A stretch of DNA of 64,000 nucleotides from Dreissena polymorpha. Lineage: Eukaryota > Mollusca > Bivalvia > Myida > Dreissenidae. Under the pieces are notes generated by a model. That model did no database searches and was not told where the DNA came from. It saw nothing but the letters and a program-made list of their open reading frames with translations. The stretch lies in assembly GCF_020536995.1 (NCBI RefSeq), contig NC_068367.1, positions 61,073,256-61,137,255 of the forward strand. Direction: 5' to 3'. Of the stretch, positions 49,150 through 60,538 are shown piece after piece; position 1 is the first letter of the stretch; the number at the start of each line of letters is the position of its first letter. The translations under genes and the position numbers were made by a program.

Positions 49150-50050
49150 ACGAATACATATCTTGAAAGCTTTATTTTTCAACAGACTGGAACCATTCGC
49201 AGACTCAGTTGAAACAGCATTCGATCAAACATTTCGATTAAGTTTCATGAAGATATGGAAAATGTGACTTCAGTAGAGTTAACTAGGTTACAAAACAGCT
49301 ACATAAGGAATACTGCCCCGAACCCTAGCGGCAATGTTTTCAATAGACCGAAATAATTCATTATCTTGACCTTAATACCTGTAGAATAAACGTATTGAGA
49401 GAGTTTCATGACGATTTGAGCCTTGTTCTGAGAAAACTGGGCTTAATGAATGTGCGTAAAGTATCATCCCAGATTAGCCTGTGCAGTCCGCAGGGACGAC
49501 ACTTTCCGCCTAAACTTGATTTTTGGCAAGGAGGGACTTCCTTGAAACTAAAAATACCATAAAAGCAGACTGCACAGGCTAATCTGGGACGACACTTTAC
49601 GCACATGCATTAAGCCCAATTTTCTCAGAACAAGACACATTAAATAAATGAATGTGACTTCCATACTGTTAACAAGGTTTCAATACAGCCGCATAAGGCA
49701 AACTACCCTGCTCCCCAGTGGCTATGTTTTTCAATAGACTGGAACCTTTTTTATCTCGTCCATGTTATCAAATGTGCTGATCAAGTTCATAACGATTTGA
49801 CTTAAAATGTGACTTCTAGAGAGCTTACTTTTTTCAACACAACGTTTAACTACAGCCAAATAACTACAGCCAAATAAGGAAAACTTCCTTGCCCTATAGC
49901 AGTCATATTTTTTAAAAGACTGTAAACAATTTTTTATTCTGCCAAGATATCATTACAACAAATGTTTTGACCAAGTTTCATGAAGATTGGACTATAGAAA
50001 TGTGACGTCTAGTGTTAAAGCTTTTTTTAGTTCTTTTTTTAGGACCTAGT
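49150..50050 (+). repeat. HINE-type ~170-bp units distantly related to family C
   Basis: Four diverged units with 'agtttcatgaagat', 'gtgacttc(a/c)agta' and 'ctgcccc.aaccctagcgg'. Interrupted by the MITE at 49422-49634. Confidence 0.6.
49422..49634. mobile_element. MITE with AGATTAGCCTGTG arms, copy 2
   Basis: Ends CTTGTTCTGAGAAAACTGGG and its near-perfect complement, with inner arms cccagattagcctgtgcag. Same family as 1998-2248, better preserved. It stands inside a HINE-type unit. Confidence 0.85.
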
Positions 50051-50149
50051 GACCTAGTTATTTTACTTCATATGACCCAGTTTCGAACTCCGCCAAGACA
50101 TAATTGGGACAAATCTTCTGACAAAGTTTCATAAAGAACGGACAATAAT

Positions 50150-50538
50150 TTTGTGTCTATTGTTTGCCATTGCAACCAAAATTCTTGATGTATAAACAAA
50201 ATGAAATGACGTGCATAATCTCCATATTGCCATCTATTCATGCTTTAAGTTTCATGAAAAAATATGACGAACTTTTAAAGTTATCGCAGGATCCACCATT
50301 ATCAGCAATATTTCTAGTCTATTTGTTGCCATAGCAACCAGAATTCTTGACGTAGGAACAAAATGAAATGACGTGCATAATCTCCATATTGCCATCTGTC
50401 CATGTTTCAAGTTTCATGAAAAAATATGAAGAACTTTTAAAGTTATTGCAGGATCCAGAAAAGTGTGACAGACTGACAGACTCACGGACACACAAAGTGC
50501 AAACCGTAAGTCCCCTCGGGTGAAACCGGTAGGGAACA
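50150..50538 (+). mobile_element. HINE/pearl-like repeat, family H copy 2
   Basis: Two units ('cgtgcataatctccatattg', 'agtttcatgaaaaaatatga'), a gacagactgacagac tract, and the hairpin gtcccctcgggtgaaaccgg with taggga. Confidence 0.65.
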
Positions 50539-50923
50539 ATAAAGGAGAAGAATATAGGAGTAATACAAAATTGTATTTAAGGCAATTTTAACTACAGACA
50601 TGCAGTTGATATGCAATTCACCTAATCTTTACAACATATTCATGGGCGTAAATTTGATTAATGGCAAAACAAATGCCTTTATTTGGATATAACAAATTTG
50701 TTATGAAACTAAATTTCTTGAGCTCTTAATATGAATGCAGATACAAAAAAATACTTAAGGTTAAGTATGATGACCAACTAAAGTGTTGCATTAATTGTTC
50801 AATTTAAGGCATTATGCTGATGTTTGGAAAGTAAAACTCCGTAATATTTGTACAACTTGAATGCCGTAAAAGGAAATAAAATAGTTGATACCAGCTATGA
50901 TGATCTTTTGAAACAGAAAATTA

Positions 50924-51849
50924 AACAAGAGCACCTCCTTGCGGGTGCAGACCGCTCATCTATTTTCTTTTTAAAGGTGAAGGGACTCTCATTTTCAATC
51001 ACAAAGGAGGGAGGGGTGGAGTGAAGAGGGGTGTATAGTGTGGGGGTGTGGACATATTACATTATTTTCCAAAAATGCGAAAAAAATATATAAAATTCGG
51101 GGGGAGGGGGGGGGGGGGTACGATGGTTGGACGGTATTTCAAATATAAAATAATAAAAATAAATATTTGTGTTTTTTAACCGTTTCAAAAAAAAAAAAAA
51201 ATTGGGGGGGGTGGGGTATAGTGTGAGGGTGTGGTGGTCATTTGTGAGATGATCTTTAAAAAAAAAAAAAAATTAGGGGGGGGGGGGATTCGGGTGGGGG
51301 GAGGGGGGGGGTGGGGGGGGATTCTTGGGTGCGATGGTTGGACGGTATTTCAAACATAAAATAATAAAAAAAATATTTGGGTTTTTTAACCGTTTAAAAA
51401 AAAAAATTGGGGGGGGGTGGGGTGGGGGGGGTATAGTGTGAGGGTGTGGTGGTCATTTGAAATAGGGGGGATTCGAGGGGGGGGGGAGTTCGGGGGGAGA
51501 GGGGGAGGGGGGGAAGGGCATGGGGGATGGTTTGGGTGGAATCTTTTGTGGTATGTCAGGTAAGAGTAGTTTTGTCAAAGTATCAATCAAATCTAATCAT
51601 AAATAAAGAAGTTATGGCAATTTTAGCAAAATTTAATAATTTGACCTTGAGAGTCAAGGTCATTCAAAGGTCAAGGTAAAATTCAACTTGCCAGGTACAG
51701 TAACCTCATGATAGCATGAAAGTATTTGAAGTTTGAAAGCAATAGCCTTGATACTTCAGAAGTAAAGTGGATTGAAACACAAAATTTAACCATATATTCA
51801 AAGTTACTAAGTCAAAAAAGGGCCATAATTCCGTAAAAATGACAACCAG
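50924..51849 (+). mobile_element. HINE/pearl-like element, family B copy 2, left part
   Basis: AACAAGAGCACC start. The 5' motif GCTCATCTATTTT at 50954-50966 is the exact complement of AAAATAGATGAGC at 59526-59538. It contains G-run tracts at 51095-51520. It is split at CAG by the PIF/Harbinger element and resumes at 58666. Confidence 0.8.
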
Positions 51850-52468
51850 GGGACCGTTTCAATAAGATATCGTATCGTAAATATAACGATATCGTAACTC
51901 GGGTAGTTGCGATTGGATTTACGATTCTCGTAAACCGTTTCAATAACCCCCTCGTAAATGTCCTCGTAAATCGCTCTCGCAATCTACGATTTCTTTATTG
52001 TACATTCGGTTTTCTTTGGGGTTATATTCAAACTGTCAACATCCGGTAGGGTGTTTACACCGTGTTGTTTTCGTAATGTGTTGCGAATATTTGAGAAAAA
52101 GCACATATAACAAACATTGAACAGAGAGCGAGATGGCTCACACGGGATCAATAGACGATTTATTGCATAAATCAATCTTTTGTACCGTGTTACAGTGGAA
52201 TAGTGTTGTTTTTCACTGTGTGCAAAGTCCATGAACTCACTGGAATTGTTACTAACGTCGTTGACGTTAGTGGAAATGGAATTTAGAAATGTCTAATCAT
52301 CATGCTGAATTATCAACAGCATCATTTCTGTGGAACACTGCGATATGCCTTATATAAGTGTTTCATAGTTATGGTGCTTTTAAAGTAGTTCACTATCTGC
52401 CAAGATTGGAATGGTACTTGTATACAGGTAAAATAAATAATTGTGCAGTGTTTATTTTACTAACATAT

Positions 52469-52857
52469 TGTAGTGAAATAAGGTCACTTCCAACAGCCTT
52501 GCTGTTGGGCTAACTCTTTAGCGACGCGGTTAAAGTGTCTGACTACCACTCTGGAGGTCGTAGGTTCTATGCCCGGCTTGAGCTCAGTATTTTCACATTA
52601 ATGGCGACGAGACAAAAAACGAACTGTGAATGCGGGACTGGGTCTGAGCTGTTTACTGGTTTCTGGGAGGGCCATGCAGATGCAAGACATGCTGTAGCGA
52701 GCGTGTCTGGGCCTTGAAACATTAAAAGGGGGAGGAGTGTAGTGAAATAAGGTCACTAAGGCTGTTGGGCTAGCTCTTTAGCGACGCGGTTAGTGTCTGA
52801 CTACCACTCTGGAGGTCGTGGATTCAATCCCCGGCTTTTGCTCAGTATTTTCACATT
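52469..52857 (+). mobile_element. TRIM-like miniature LTR retrotransposon fossil with tRNA-like repeats
   Basis: Two direct repeats of about 120-130 bp (52469-52599 and 52738-52857) begin TGTAGTGAAATAAGGTCACT and end near TTTTCACA. Between them lie a TGG-initiated primer-site-like stretch and a purine-rich tract just before the second repeat. No coding parts. Each repeat contains a tRNA-like block (agcgacgcggtta, then ggattcaatccccggc with a B-box-like core). An alternative is a pair of tRNA-derived SINEs. An old, non-autonomous copy, younger than the Harbinger element around it. Confidence 0.55.
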
Positions 52858-53466
52858 TATATCTTACACTTTCACATATAAATATTTATTTAACTCTTTG
52901 TATTAAAGCTTGATTCCTGAAAAAGTATGATGCTTATCAAGACACTGGAGTCTATTTCCCGAGTAGAACCAATACTTTGTGTCTTCAGAGATGATCTTGA
53001 GGACCCTCCCTCATTGCCAGTGGGGATCAAAGTGGGACCTTCTGATAAAAGTAGCTAGACAGACACTATAATTATGTAATATTCCAGGGCAACCTTTTTA
53101 CCCAAGGTATTGTCATAGCCAGCTTGTCGCCCACCGTCTGCCTTCCGCATCGTGCTAAAACTTTGACATTTTGCTCTAAAATCAAGAGCAAAATCAAAGT
53201 GCTTCCACCTGCAACTTTTTAACTTCATATGTAGATTTACCTTGATGAGTTCTACATGCCACACCCATTTTTGGGTAACAAGGTCTAAGGTCACTGTGAC
53301 CTTAAAAAAAATCTGACAAGCTTTAATTTATTCAAAAGTGCATATTATCATCCATGATTCTGTAATACATGTAGTTACATATTAAAACAGTTACAATATG
53401 TGTTACTCATTTTTTTGCTTCATAAAACACGGTTTATCTCCATGCACATCCAACTCTCTCAGTAAC

Positions 53467-53839
53467 GCTTGATTGGACATTGTCGGCTCGGTTACTTCTT
53501 ACATGTACCTTGGGTACTTTTAAGTATACTTAAATGTACCCCGGGTCACCGATTACCCTAAAACGATATTGCTTATCTTCAACAAACTAATCTTTAAAAA
53601 CAAACTGTATCAACATGCTTTTTGAGTAAGAGTTTTGATAATATAGAGGCCATTGTACAGAAAATTTGACATGAATGTGAACATAATTTATAAAAAAAAT
53701 AGCAGACAACTACTGATTTAGCGTTAAAATTCCCGGGTATGTTTTAGTATATTTACCGTACCCGGGGTACATGTAAGTATACTTAAGAATACCAGCGGTA
53801 CATGTAAGTAGTACCCGAGTCGTAAATGACCAATCAAGC
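53467..53839. mobile_element. MITE with ~95-bp TIRs and 9-bp target duplication (MULE-like)
   Basis: Ends GCTTGATTGG / CCAATCAAGC with long arms (ttacatgtacc, taagtatactta, gtaccccggg). CTCAGTAAC is duplicated at 53458-53466 and 53840-53848. A 9-bp duplication with long TIRs fits the Mutator group. Nested in the Harbinger element. Confidence 0.75.
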
Positions 53840-54005
53840 CTCAGTAACTGTTCCTAAATTACAGTCACTATGTTGCCTTTTAAACTCCAACAAAAAAAGG
53901 TCTTGACAAATGAAATGTAGGGTATTTGCACCATATTTGTCTGTGTTTAATGATCATGTAAATAAACTTGACGTGCAGAAAAATAATATACTTTTAACAT
54001 AATTT

Positions 54006-54787
54006 TTATGTCCCCCACCACTATAGTGGGGGGCATATTGTTTTTGCCCTGTCTGTCGGTTGGTCTGTCTGTCTGTTGGTTTGTTTGCTCCAACTTTAAC
54101 ATTTTGCCATAACTTTTGCAATCTTGAAGATAGCAACTTCATATTCGGCATGCATGTGTTTCTCATGGAGCTGCACATTTTGAGTGGTGAAAGGTCAAGG
54201 TCATCCTTCAAGGTCAAAGGTAAAAACAAGAAACCGTCGGAGACGGGTGATGCTCCCCAAAGTTTTTTTTTGTCACAATATTGCACTATATATTCAGATA
54301 AAAGGAAACGTCTTGAGGGCACAGTAGTTGGGGGGACATGAATATTTATATATAAAATTTCAAAGGGCCATAACTCTGTGAAAAATCATCTGACCAGAAC
54401 CCGCTGATAATATGCACATCTCCTTTTGGTAGTGAAGCTTCCCATAAAGTTTCATTGAATTCCGGTCATTAGTTGCTGAGAAATAGCCCGGACAAGAATT
54501 GCACTATATATACAGTTAATGTAAAATTTCAAAGGGCCATAAATCTGTGAAAAATCATCCGACCAGAACCCGCTGATAATATGCACATCTCCTCTTGGTA
54601 GTGAAGCTTCCCATAAAGTTTCATTGAATTCTGGTCATTAGTTGCTGAGAAATAGCCCGGACAAAAATTGTACATGGACGGACGGACAGACGAAGCGGCG
54701 ACTATATGCTTCCCCAAAAAATTTTGGGGGGAGCATAAAAGTGGTGCAGAAGGTGACATAGTGTTTCCGACAAACACATTTCTTGTT
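54006..54787 (-). mobile_element. HINE/pearl-like element, family D copy 2 (minus), split by family L
   Basis: Its terminal hairpin tcccccaccactatagtggg is at the low-coordinate end. Its start (AACAAGAAATGTGTTTGTCG on the minus strand) is at 54787. Family L sits inside it. Confidence 0.65.
54225..54736 (+). mobile_element. HINE/pearl-like element, family L
   Basis: AACAAGAAACCGTCGGAGACGG start (hairpin CCGTC/GACGG), 5' motif TGATGCTCCCC, two ~170-bp units, a ggacggacggacagac tract, 3' hairpin gcttccccaaaa / ttttggggggagc, then AAAA. Confidence 0.75.
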
Positions 54788-54799
54788 TTTCCTGCATGT

Positions 54800-56720
54800 T
54801 TCCTGCATGCATTCATTTTTGTGTATTAAAAAAATTATTTCTCCTTGTGAAAAATGCACTTCATCAGAAAATAAGTAGGCAACCATAAGTGCATTTTAAT
54901 TGTGTTTTAAGTATATTTTCAAATAATTTAATTAACTTTTTGGAATAAACAAAACTGAAAAAGTACACACAAGTGTATTAAATTTGCATTAATTACATTT
55001 TCATATACATACATGTACCAACGCCTATTTATGAGCAGTAGTCCTAAAATGGTTTACTTATGGTTGACAAAATGCATTTTGTATTACTATTATTTCAAAA
55101 TATAGCTACCCATCCAGTTCAATATAAAACTGTAATGTTAAATTATACACAGTGACACTATGTGAAGTTGGAATATAACATATTTTCAACAATTATAATG
55201 TGCTTTTTTCCTATTGTGTTTATTTATTTGACAAAATTATAAGTAAAATAGATACTTGCATATGCAAATTCATTTCATGCTCTGAATGTATTTTTGTTAA
55301 ATACTGTGTATACTTTTGTATAATTTGTACTTTTCTAATGTTTAACAGTGATGGTATTTTTATTATTTTCATTGTATTTTTAAACTGTGTGCAGGCACAC
55401 ATCCACAGGGTTTCATTTTTTTAGGATTTAAGAAAAATCAAATTAAACACCCAGTGAAATCAATTAAAATGATACAATTATATATGCAATAGTGTTTATT
55501 TTACTTATATTTTGTACAAATTAATAACAGGTTAAACTGCATGTACTGCAGTGTTGAAAAAACACTGTTTATTTTCAAATTGATGTCTTATTCCAACTTC
55601 ACATAACAGTGTGTTCCTAGAATAATGAAGAAATACTGGAATCTCAAATTGTGTCATATCATTGTTTCTAATATCTGCATCAGCAGTAACCCTTCTGAAA
55701 ATGAAATGTGCTTTTTACCAAAATGCACTTAAAAAATTGCATTTTATCTGCACTTGTTTAAGCGAATCTCTGCATTTTCTAAAGAGTACACTTTATTGCA
55801 TTAATTAATTAGAAACAGATGAAGCCTTTTTTCATGTTCTTTAAATTCGAAAGTGTATTTTCCTTTTTTCTTTTTTTAAATAATCCACTTTTTCTTAGAC
55901 AGTGGAGTTTTAAGTACATCTTTTTAATTTATAAAATGTTTAAAGTGTATCTTTTCTAGGTTAGGACATATTTTTACTTTAGAAACAAAATAACTCATTC
56001 TTAAAAGCATTATTAGGTGTTTGCTAAAATTTAAATTAGTAACAAATTATTTTTCCATTGGGGCCATACAATCAAAATGTTCACCATGAAAATGCTGACA
56101 ACTTCAAACATCATTCTTAAATTTCTTTTTAAGTACAAATGTAAGCGCTTATTCTGCGTTCTCTGTATTGCAATCCACTTTATAATTTAAAGTGTATTTA
56201 ATTACATGTTGAACAAAAAGATTGTGAAGTAAGAAGCTAAAGTGACATTATTCAAGAAGCTTCATCTCTTAAAGATTCACTAACACAACATCGAGTTTAA
56301 ACAGTTTTAACAACTTTATTCGCAACAACAGTAAATATTTGTAGTGGTTATAACAATGACCCAAAGAAATATTATTTATATGATTAAAAAAAAATCTGAC
56401 GACATATGTGAAGGATTATCTGTGGAAAATATAGTATGGAGTAGCTGTACACACAATTTAAGTGGAACATTTTAAGTACAAAAGGGGCATTATTAAGCTA
56501 AATGCAGGTCAGAGATAAGCAACTTGGTCAGTGACCTCACAATGACATAATGACCCTGAATACATAAGTGCTTTTAATGAAAATATGTAATAGAAACAGT
56601 GATATAAGGATGTTGCATGTTTACCATAATTTTATACACAGCTTATCATTCAAGGTATAGTCGAGCTAAAATTAAATATATATTTAACATTTAAGTTCGA
56701 ATAAAAAAAATACACATTTT
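54800..56720. other. AT-rich interior of the Harbinger element
   Basis: No exon recognised on either strand. Phrases such as 'aagtgtatttt' and 'gtgcattttaa' recur loosely. Confidence 0.45.
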
Positions 56721-56725
56721 TTTCT

Positions 56726-56865
56726 TCAAGAGTTCCCGCTGTGTTCAACTGCATGTGTGTAATATAACGTATTCAGTATTATGGGTATGAGAGTCCCATC
56801 CACTGCTCCCGGGCCTTGTGGCAGAATCCAACCTTCATGCAAGTTTGTTGTTGTACACGGACTGG
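56726..56865 (-). pseudogene. PIF/Harbinger transposase remnant, first catalytic block
   Basis: The minus-strand frame reads EGWILPQGPGAVDGTLIPI, matching the FPGVxGxxDGTHIPI block that holds the first catalytic aspartate. The frame then runs NTLYYTHAVEHSGNS and stops without the family's following sequence. Confidence 0.65.
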
Positions 56866-57610
56866 AAACCTATGGAATGTATCATGTGTTTAAAATTAAC
56901 AGTACATGATAAAGCATTTATATACATGATTTGATTAACTGTGTTTAAATTTTAATTTATTTACTGTGCTCAAGTTTTCATCATCTATTGATTTTTTATT
57001 CACATATAGTTTATGTATCAAATAAAAAAAACAAATGAGGAATAAAAAAAAGATGAAAGTAAATAACTTATGATTGTACCATCCCTGTAAAATGAAAAAT
57101 AATTTTAACTTTAATTATTTGACCCAAAATCTATATGAGATTTTATCACATGCTATACCCTGTTACACATGTGTAATATACTTTTTAAGCGTTTTCATTG
57201 GCTTAGTTTTCGTTTATTGACCAATCGCATTTTGTTATTTCACCAAAATGACGTTGCAACGTCAATTGATGCCACGAAATGTAAACAACATTTGGGATTT
57301 ATCATTATGTTTGCGTTAATATTTATTTAATTTGCTCAATTAAAAGCATGTGATAAAAAAAGATCTCACACTCATATCATATCATACATGTACCATATTT
57401 TATTTAACTCGTCCAGGAAATTCATTAGTAAGCTCGCCAAAGGCTCGTTTTCTTACAAAATTCCTTAACTCGTTTAATGAAATATGGTATGATATGACAA
57501 CTCGTGCCAGATCCTATATGTAAGACATGATGTTTTTAAATAAATAACATTTTTTCTACAACAGTTTAAAATCATGATTGAGTAATTGATTATAGAAATA
57601 AAGACATTTA

Positions 57611-57727
57611 CCAATCATATGTTTGCTGATTGAACTCGTGAAGGCATGTCAAATAACTAAAGATGATCTGCTGATTCCATGAAGATCTGCCAGCTTGGAA
57701 TAGATGTTTCCTTTGGCCAAAAATCTT
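57611..57727 (-). pseudogene. PIF/Harbinger transposase remnant, helix-turn-helix block
   Basis: The minus frame reads RFLAKGNIYSKLADLHGIS then RSSLVI, a TGA, and HAFTSSISKHMIG up to a GTAAAT donor. It matches the LRFLATGSFxxxxxDLxGIS region upstream of the catalytic domain. The TGA and a possible one-base offset at the 5' edge mark decay. Confidence 0.65.
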
Positions 57728-58374
57728 TAACTGATGTCAGTGATGAGTACCTGTTGGTGTAGTACAATATGAAAAAGTGAATAATACTAGTCTTCTAATG
57801 TAATGAAAATACTATAATATGTTACTGTTGTGTATGTGTGTTCAAGAACAACAAGATATTTTGATAACTCAGTAACTGATTTGTTATTTCATGATGATCA
57901 TCACTTCCGTGTTTTGTGGTTGAAGGTTTGATACACATGTAGGCTAACAGTTGCCTAACTGGGCACATTTTACAATCCAACATAATTTAGCAATGCATGT
58001 ATCGTTCTGACAGAATATTAAATAAACATAATACAAAGAAAAGGAAAAGATTGTAACGAGTTGTATAGCGTTGATAACAAACATTTACCAATAAAAAACA
58101 AGGCTCCATTGAGTACTTATCCGAACAAAAAAACTTCCGAAATCACATGCAAATTGCAATGGATAAAAGCTTACAGCAAAATTAATCATTGCACAATAAT
58201 TCGAGAGGCGGAAAGCGCATATACTTCAACTGCTGTTGAACAATATAATTGAATCACACACATAATAAACACGTTTTCACGTATGATAAATTGCAATTTA
58301 TTTTGATTTATTCATCCTTATCGAATATAAACAAAGGGCAGTAACTGACATATTGATTCCAACGTTAAATATTT

Positions 58375-58496
58375 TGCAGAAAGTAATCAAGGGATAAAAA
58401 ACAACATGTTTACTTCCTCTGTATTGTCGTCGATAAAAAGACGGAGCCAAAAGCTTCTTATTCGGCGTCTAAATGCACAACATACGCGGTGTCCAT
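58375..58496 (-). pseudogene. PIF/Harbinger transposase remnant, N-terminal block
   Basis: ATG at 58496 opens MDTAYVVHLDAE and a stop. The neighbouring frame reads RRIRSFWLRLFIDDNTEE, like the RRRxFWVRP block near the N-terminus of HARBI1 proteins. Weak but in the right order and place, close to the right TIR. Confidence 0.4.
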
Positions 58497-58665
58497 TTTG
58501 TTTTCGACGTAACTACGACTGCTTCTTACGTCTCGTAGACTTACGAGAGAATTCTACGATATCGTAAGTTGCGAAAGTTTATTGAAACGCAAAATGGCAA
58601 GTTGCGATAATCGCAACTGGTTTACGAGTCGTAACATACTTACGAGAGCTTATTGAAACGGTCCC

Positions 58666-59539
58666 CAGAGTTATGCAACTTGTCCTTTTACTGTACCCTT
58701 ATGATAGTTTGCGAGTGTTCCAAGTATGAAAGAAATATCTTTGATACTTTAGGGGTAAAGTGGACCAAAACACAAAACTTAACCAAATTTTCAATTTTCT
58801 AAGTATAAAGGGCCCATAATTCCGTCCAAATGCCAGTCAGAGTTACATAACTTTGGCTGCACAGTCCCCTTATGATAGTTAATAAGTGTTGCAAGTATGA
58901 AAGCAATAGCTTTGATACTGTAGGAATAAAGTGGACCTAAACACAAAACTTTAACAAATTTTCAATTTTCCAAGTATAAAAAGGGCACATAATTCTGTCA
59001 AAATGCCAGTCAGAGTTACATTACTTTGCCTGCACAGTCCCCTTATGATAGTTAGTAAGTGTTGCAAGTATGAAAGCAATAGCTTTGATACTTAAGGAAT
59101 AAAATGGACCTAAACATAAAACTTAACCAAAATTTTCAATTTTCTAAGTATAAAAAGGGCACATCATTTTGTCAAAATGCACGCCAGAGTTATCTAACTT
59201 TGCCTGCACAGTCCCCTCATGATAGAAAGTAAGTGTACCAAGTTTGAATGCAACAGCAATGATACTTTCTGAGAAAAGTGGACCTAAACGCAAAACTTAA
59301 CCAAAATTTTCAATTTTTTAAGTATAAAAAGGGCACATAATTCTGTCAATATGAACGCCAGAGTTATCTAACTTTGCCTGCCCAGTCCTCTCATGATAGT
59401 AAGTGTACCAAGTTTGAATGCAATAGCAATGATACTTTCTGAGAAAAGTGGACCTAAACGCAAAACTTAACCGGACGCCAACGCCGACGCCAAGGTGATG
59501 ACAATAGCTCATAATTTTTTTTCAAAAAATAGATGAGCT
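58666..59539 (+). mobile_element. HINE/pearl-like element, family B copy 2, right part
   Basis: It resumes 'cagagttatgcaact' after the Harbinger element, runs through ~125-bp units, a GACGCCAACGCC tract and the hairpin GCTCAT.../ATAGATGAGCT, then AAAA. Confidence 0.8.
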
Positions 59540-59935
59540 AAAAAACACAATACTTGAGACTGAATGGTAGTCAAAGATTGGCCCAATTAGAATGTCTCAA
59601 CTTATAAGTCACTGTTAATGTTATATCGCCCACTAGGCTGGTAAAACAATTCATTTTAATTGGTAAGCAGTTCCGGATTTAAAGATGGTAATTGCTCATA
59701 TATACATCCTGTTCTTTTAAGGCAGCCACATAATTGGTGTTTCCTTCAAACAAATCAAGTTCGGACGATTAATAACAACATTTAGTGGCGTAAATGGAAT
59801 ATAAAGCCATGGAAATAATATTTATTACTGTAGGTTTTACACTTTATTAACTGGAGTTATAATTACATCTTCTGTTTTGAGCTGTCTTGTAAAATGGATT
59901 GTTTTGAATTTTAACCTCTCCAGTAGTTAATTGCA

Positions 59936-59936
<1 letters not shown>

Positions 59937-59966
<30 letters not shown>

Positions 59967-59994
59967 TATTTATTTATATTGAATATTATTATTA

Positions 59995-60037
<43 letters not shown>

Positions 60038-60050
60038 CCTCATAATAATA

Positions 60051-60099
<49 letters not shown>

Positions 60100-60145
60100 G
60101 CAGTAGTAGTAGCCATTATAGTAGTAGTAGTAGTGGTAGTAGTAA
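59937..60145 (+). repeat. (ATT)n microsatellite with (AGT)n tail
   Basis: Near-perfect ATT triplets at 59937-60098, with interruptions at 59966-59990 and 60037-60052, pass into AGT triplets at 60099-60145. Confidence 0.95.
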
Positions 60146-60538
60146 TATTACTCTATATTAATCTTTTTTTTTTTTTAATTATATTAATTATTATCATGGC
60201 AGGTTTCAAACCAAGTAGTCATTATAATTTTTGAGCTCAAAACTATTGTATCTTTATAGAGATGTCAATCAAACACACAAATTTCACACTGAATCCTTGA
60301 ATTGTGTTTAATTCATTTGAAGCAATATTTTTTTTTGTAAGGTGTGATCTTAAAAAGTTTCTGCAGTTAAAACATAATATTTTGTCAAGACATACAATCA
60401 TCTGTTAGTTATGCCCTTAGTTATCATTCAACTTTTGGATGCCAGAAAAAGCAAATATTTGCTCACTAATTAAAAAAATATTCATGAAAAGTAAAATAAC
60501 AGTTTGATTTTCTTGTGTTACTTATTTAATCTGTAGTA

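Larger units (their letters stand above)
51850..58665 (-). mobile_element. PIF/Harbinger DNA transposon, 6.8 kb, decayed
   Basis: Ends GGGACCGTTTCAATAAG / CTTATTGAAACGGTCCC flanked by a 3-bp duplication CAG (51847-51849, 58666-58668). The uninterrupted site exists at 5261 in the other family B copy (gacaaccagagttatg). Both ends are packed with CGTAA/TTACG modules over about 150 bp. On the minus strand, three exon remnants of a HARBI1-type transposase lie at 56726-58496. The later catalytic residues and a Myb-like partner were not found. The interior carries later insertions (52469, 53467 and 54006). Confidence 0.88.

Noticed and set aside
52500-52850. Functional tRNA genes
   Set aside because: The tRNA-like blocks lack a convincing complete cloverleaf and occur as parts of a repeated mobile unit.
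59931-60161. Poly-isoleucine ORF
   Set aside because: Translation of the (ATT)n microsatellite.
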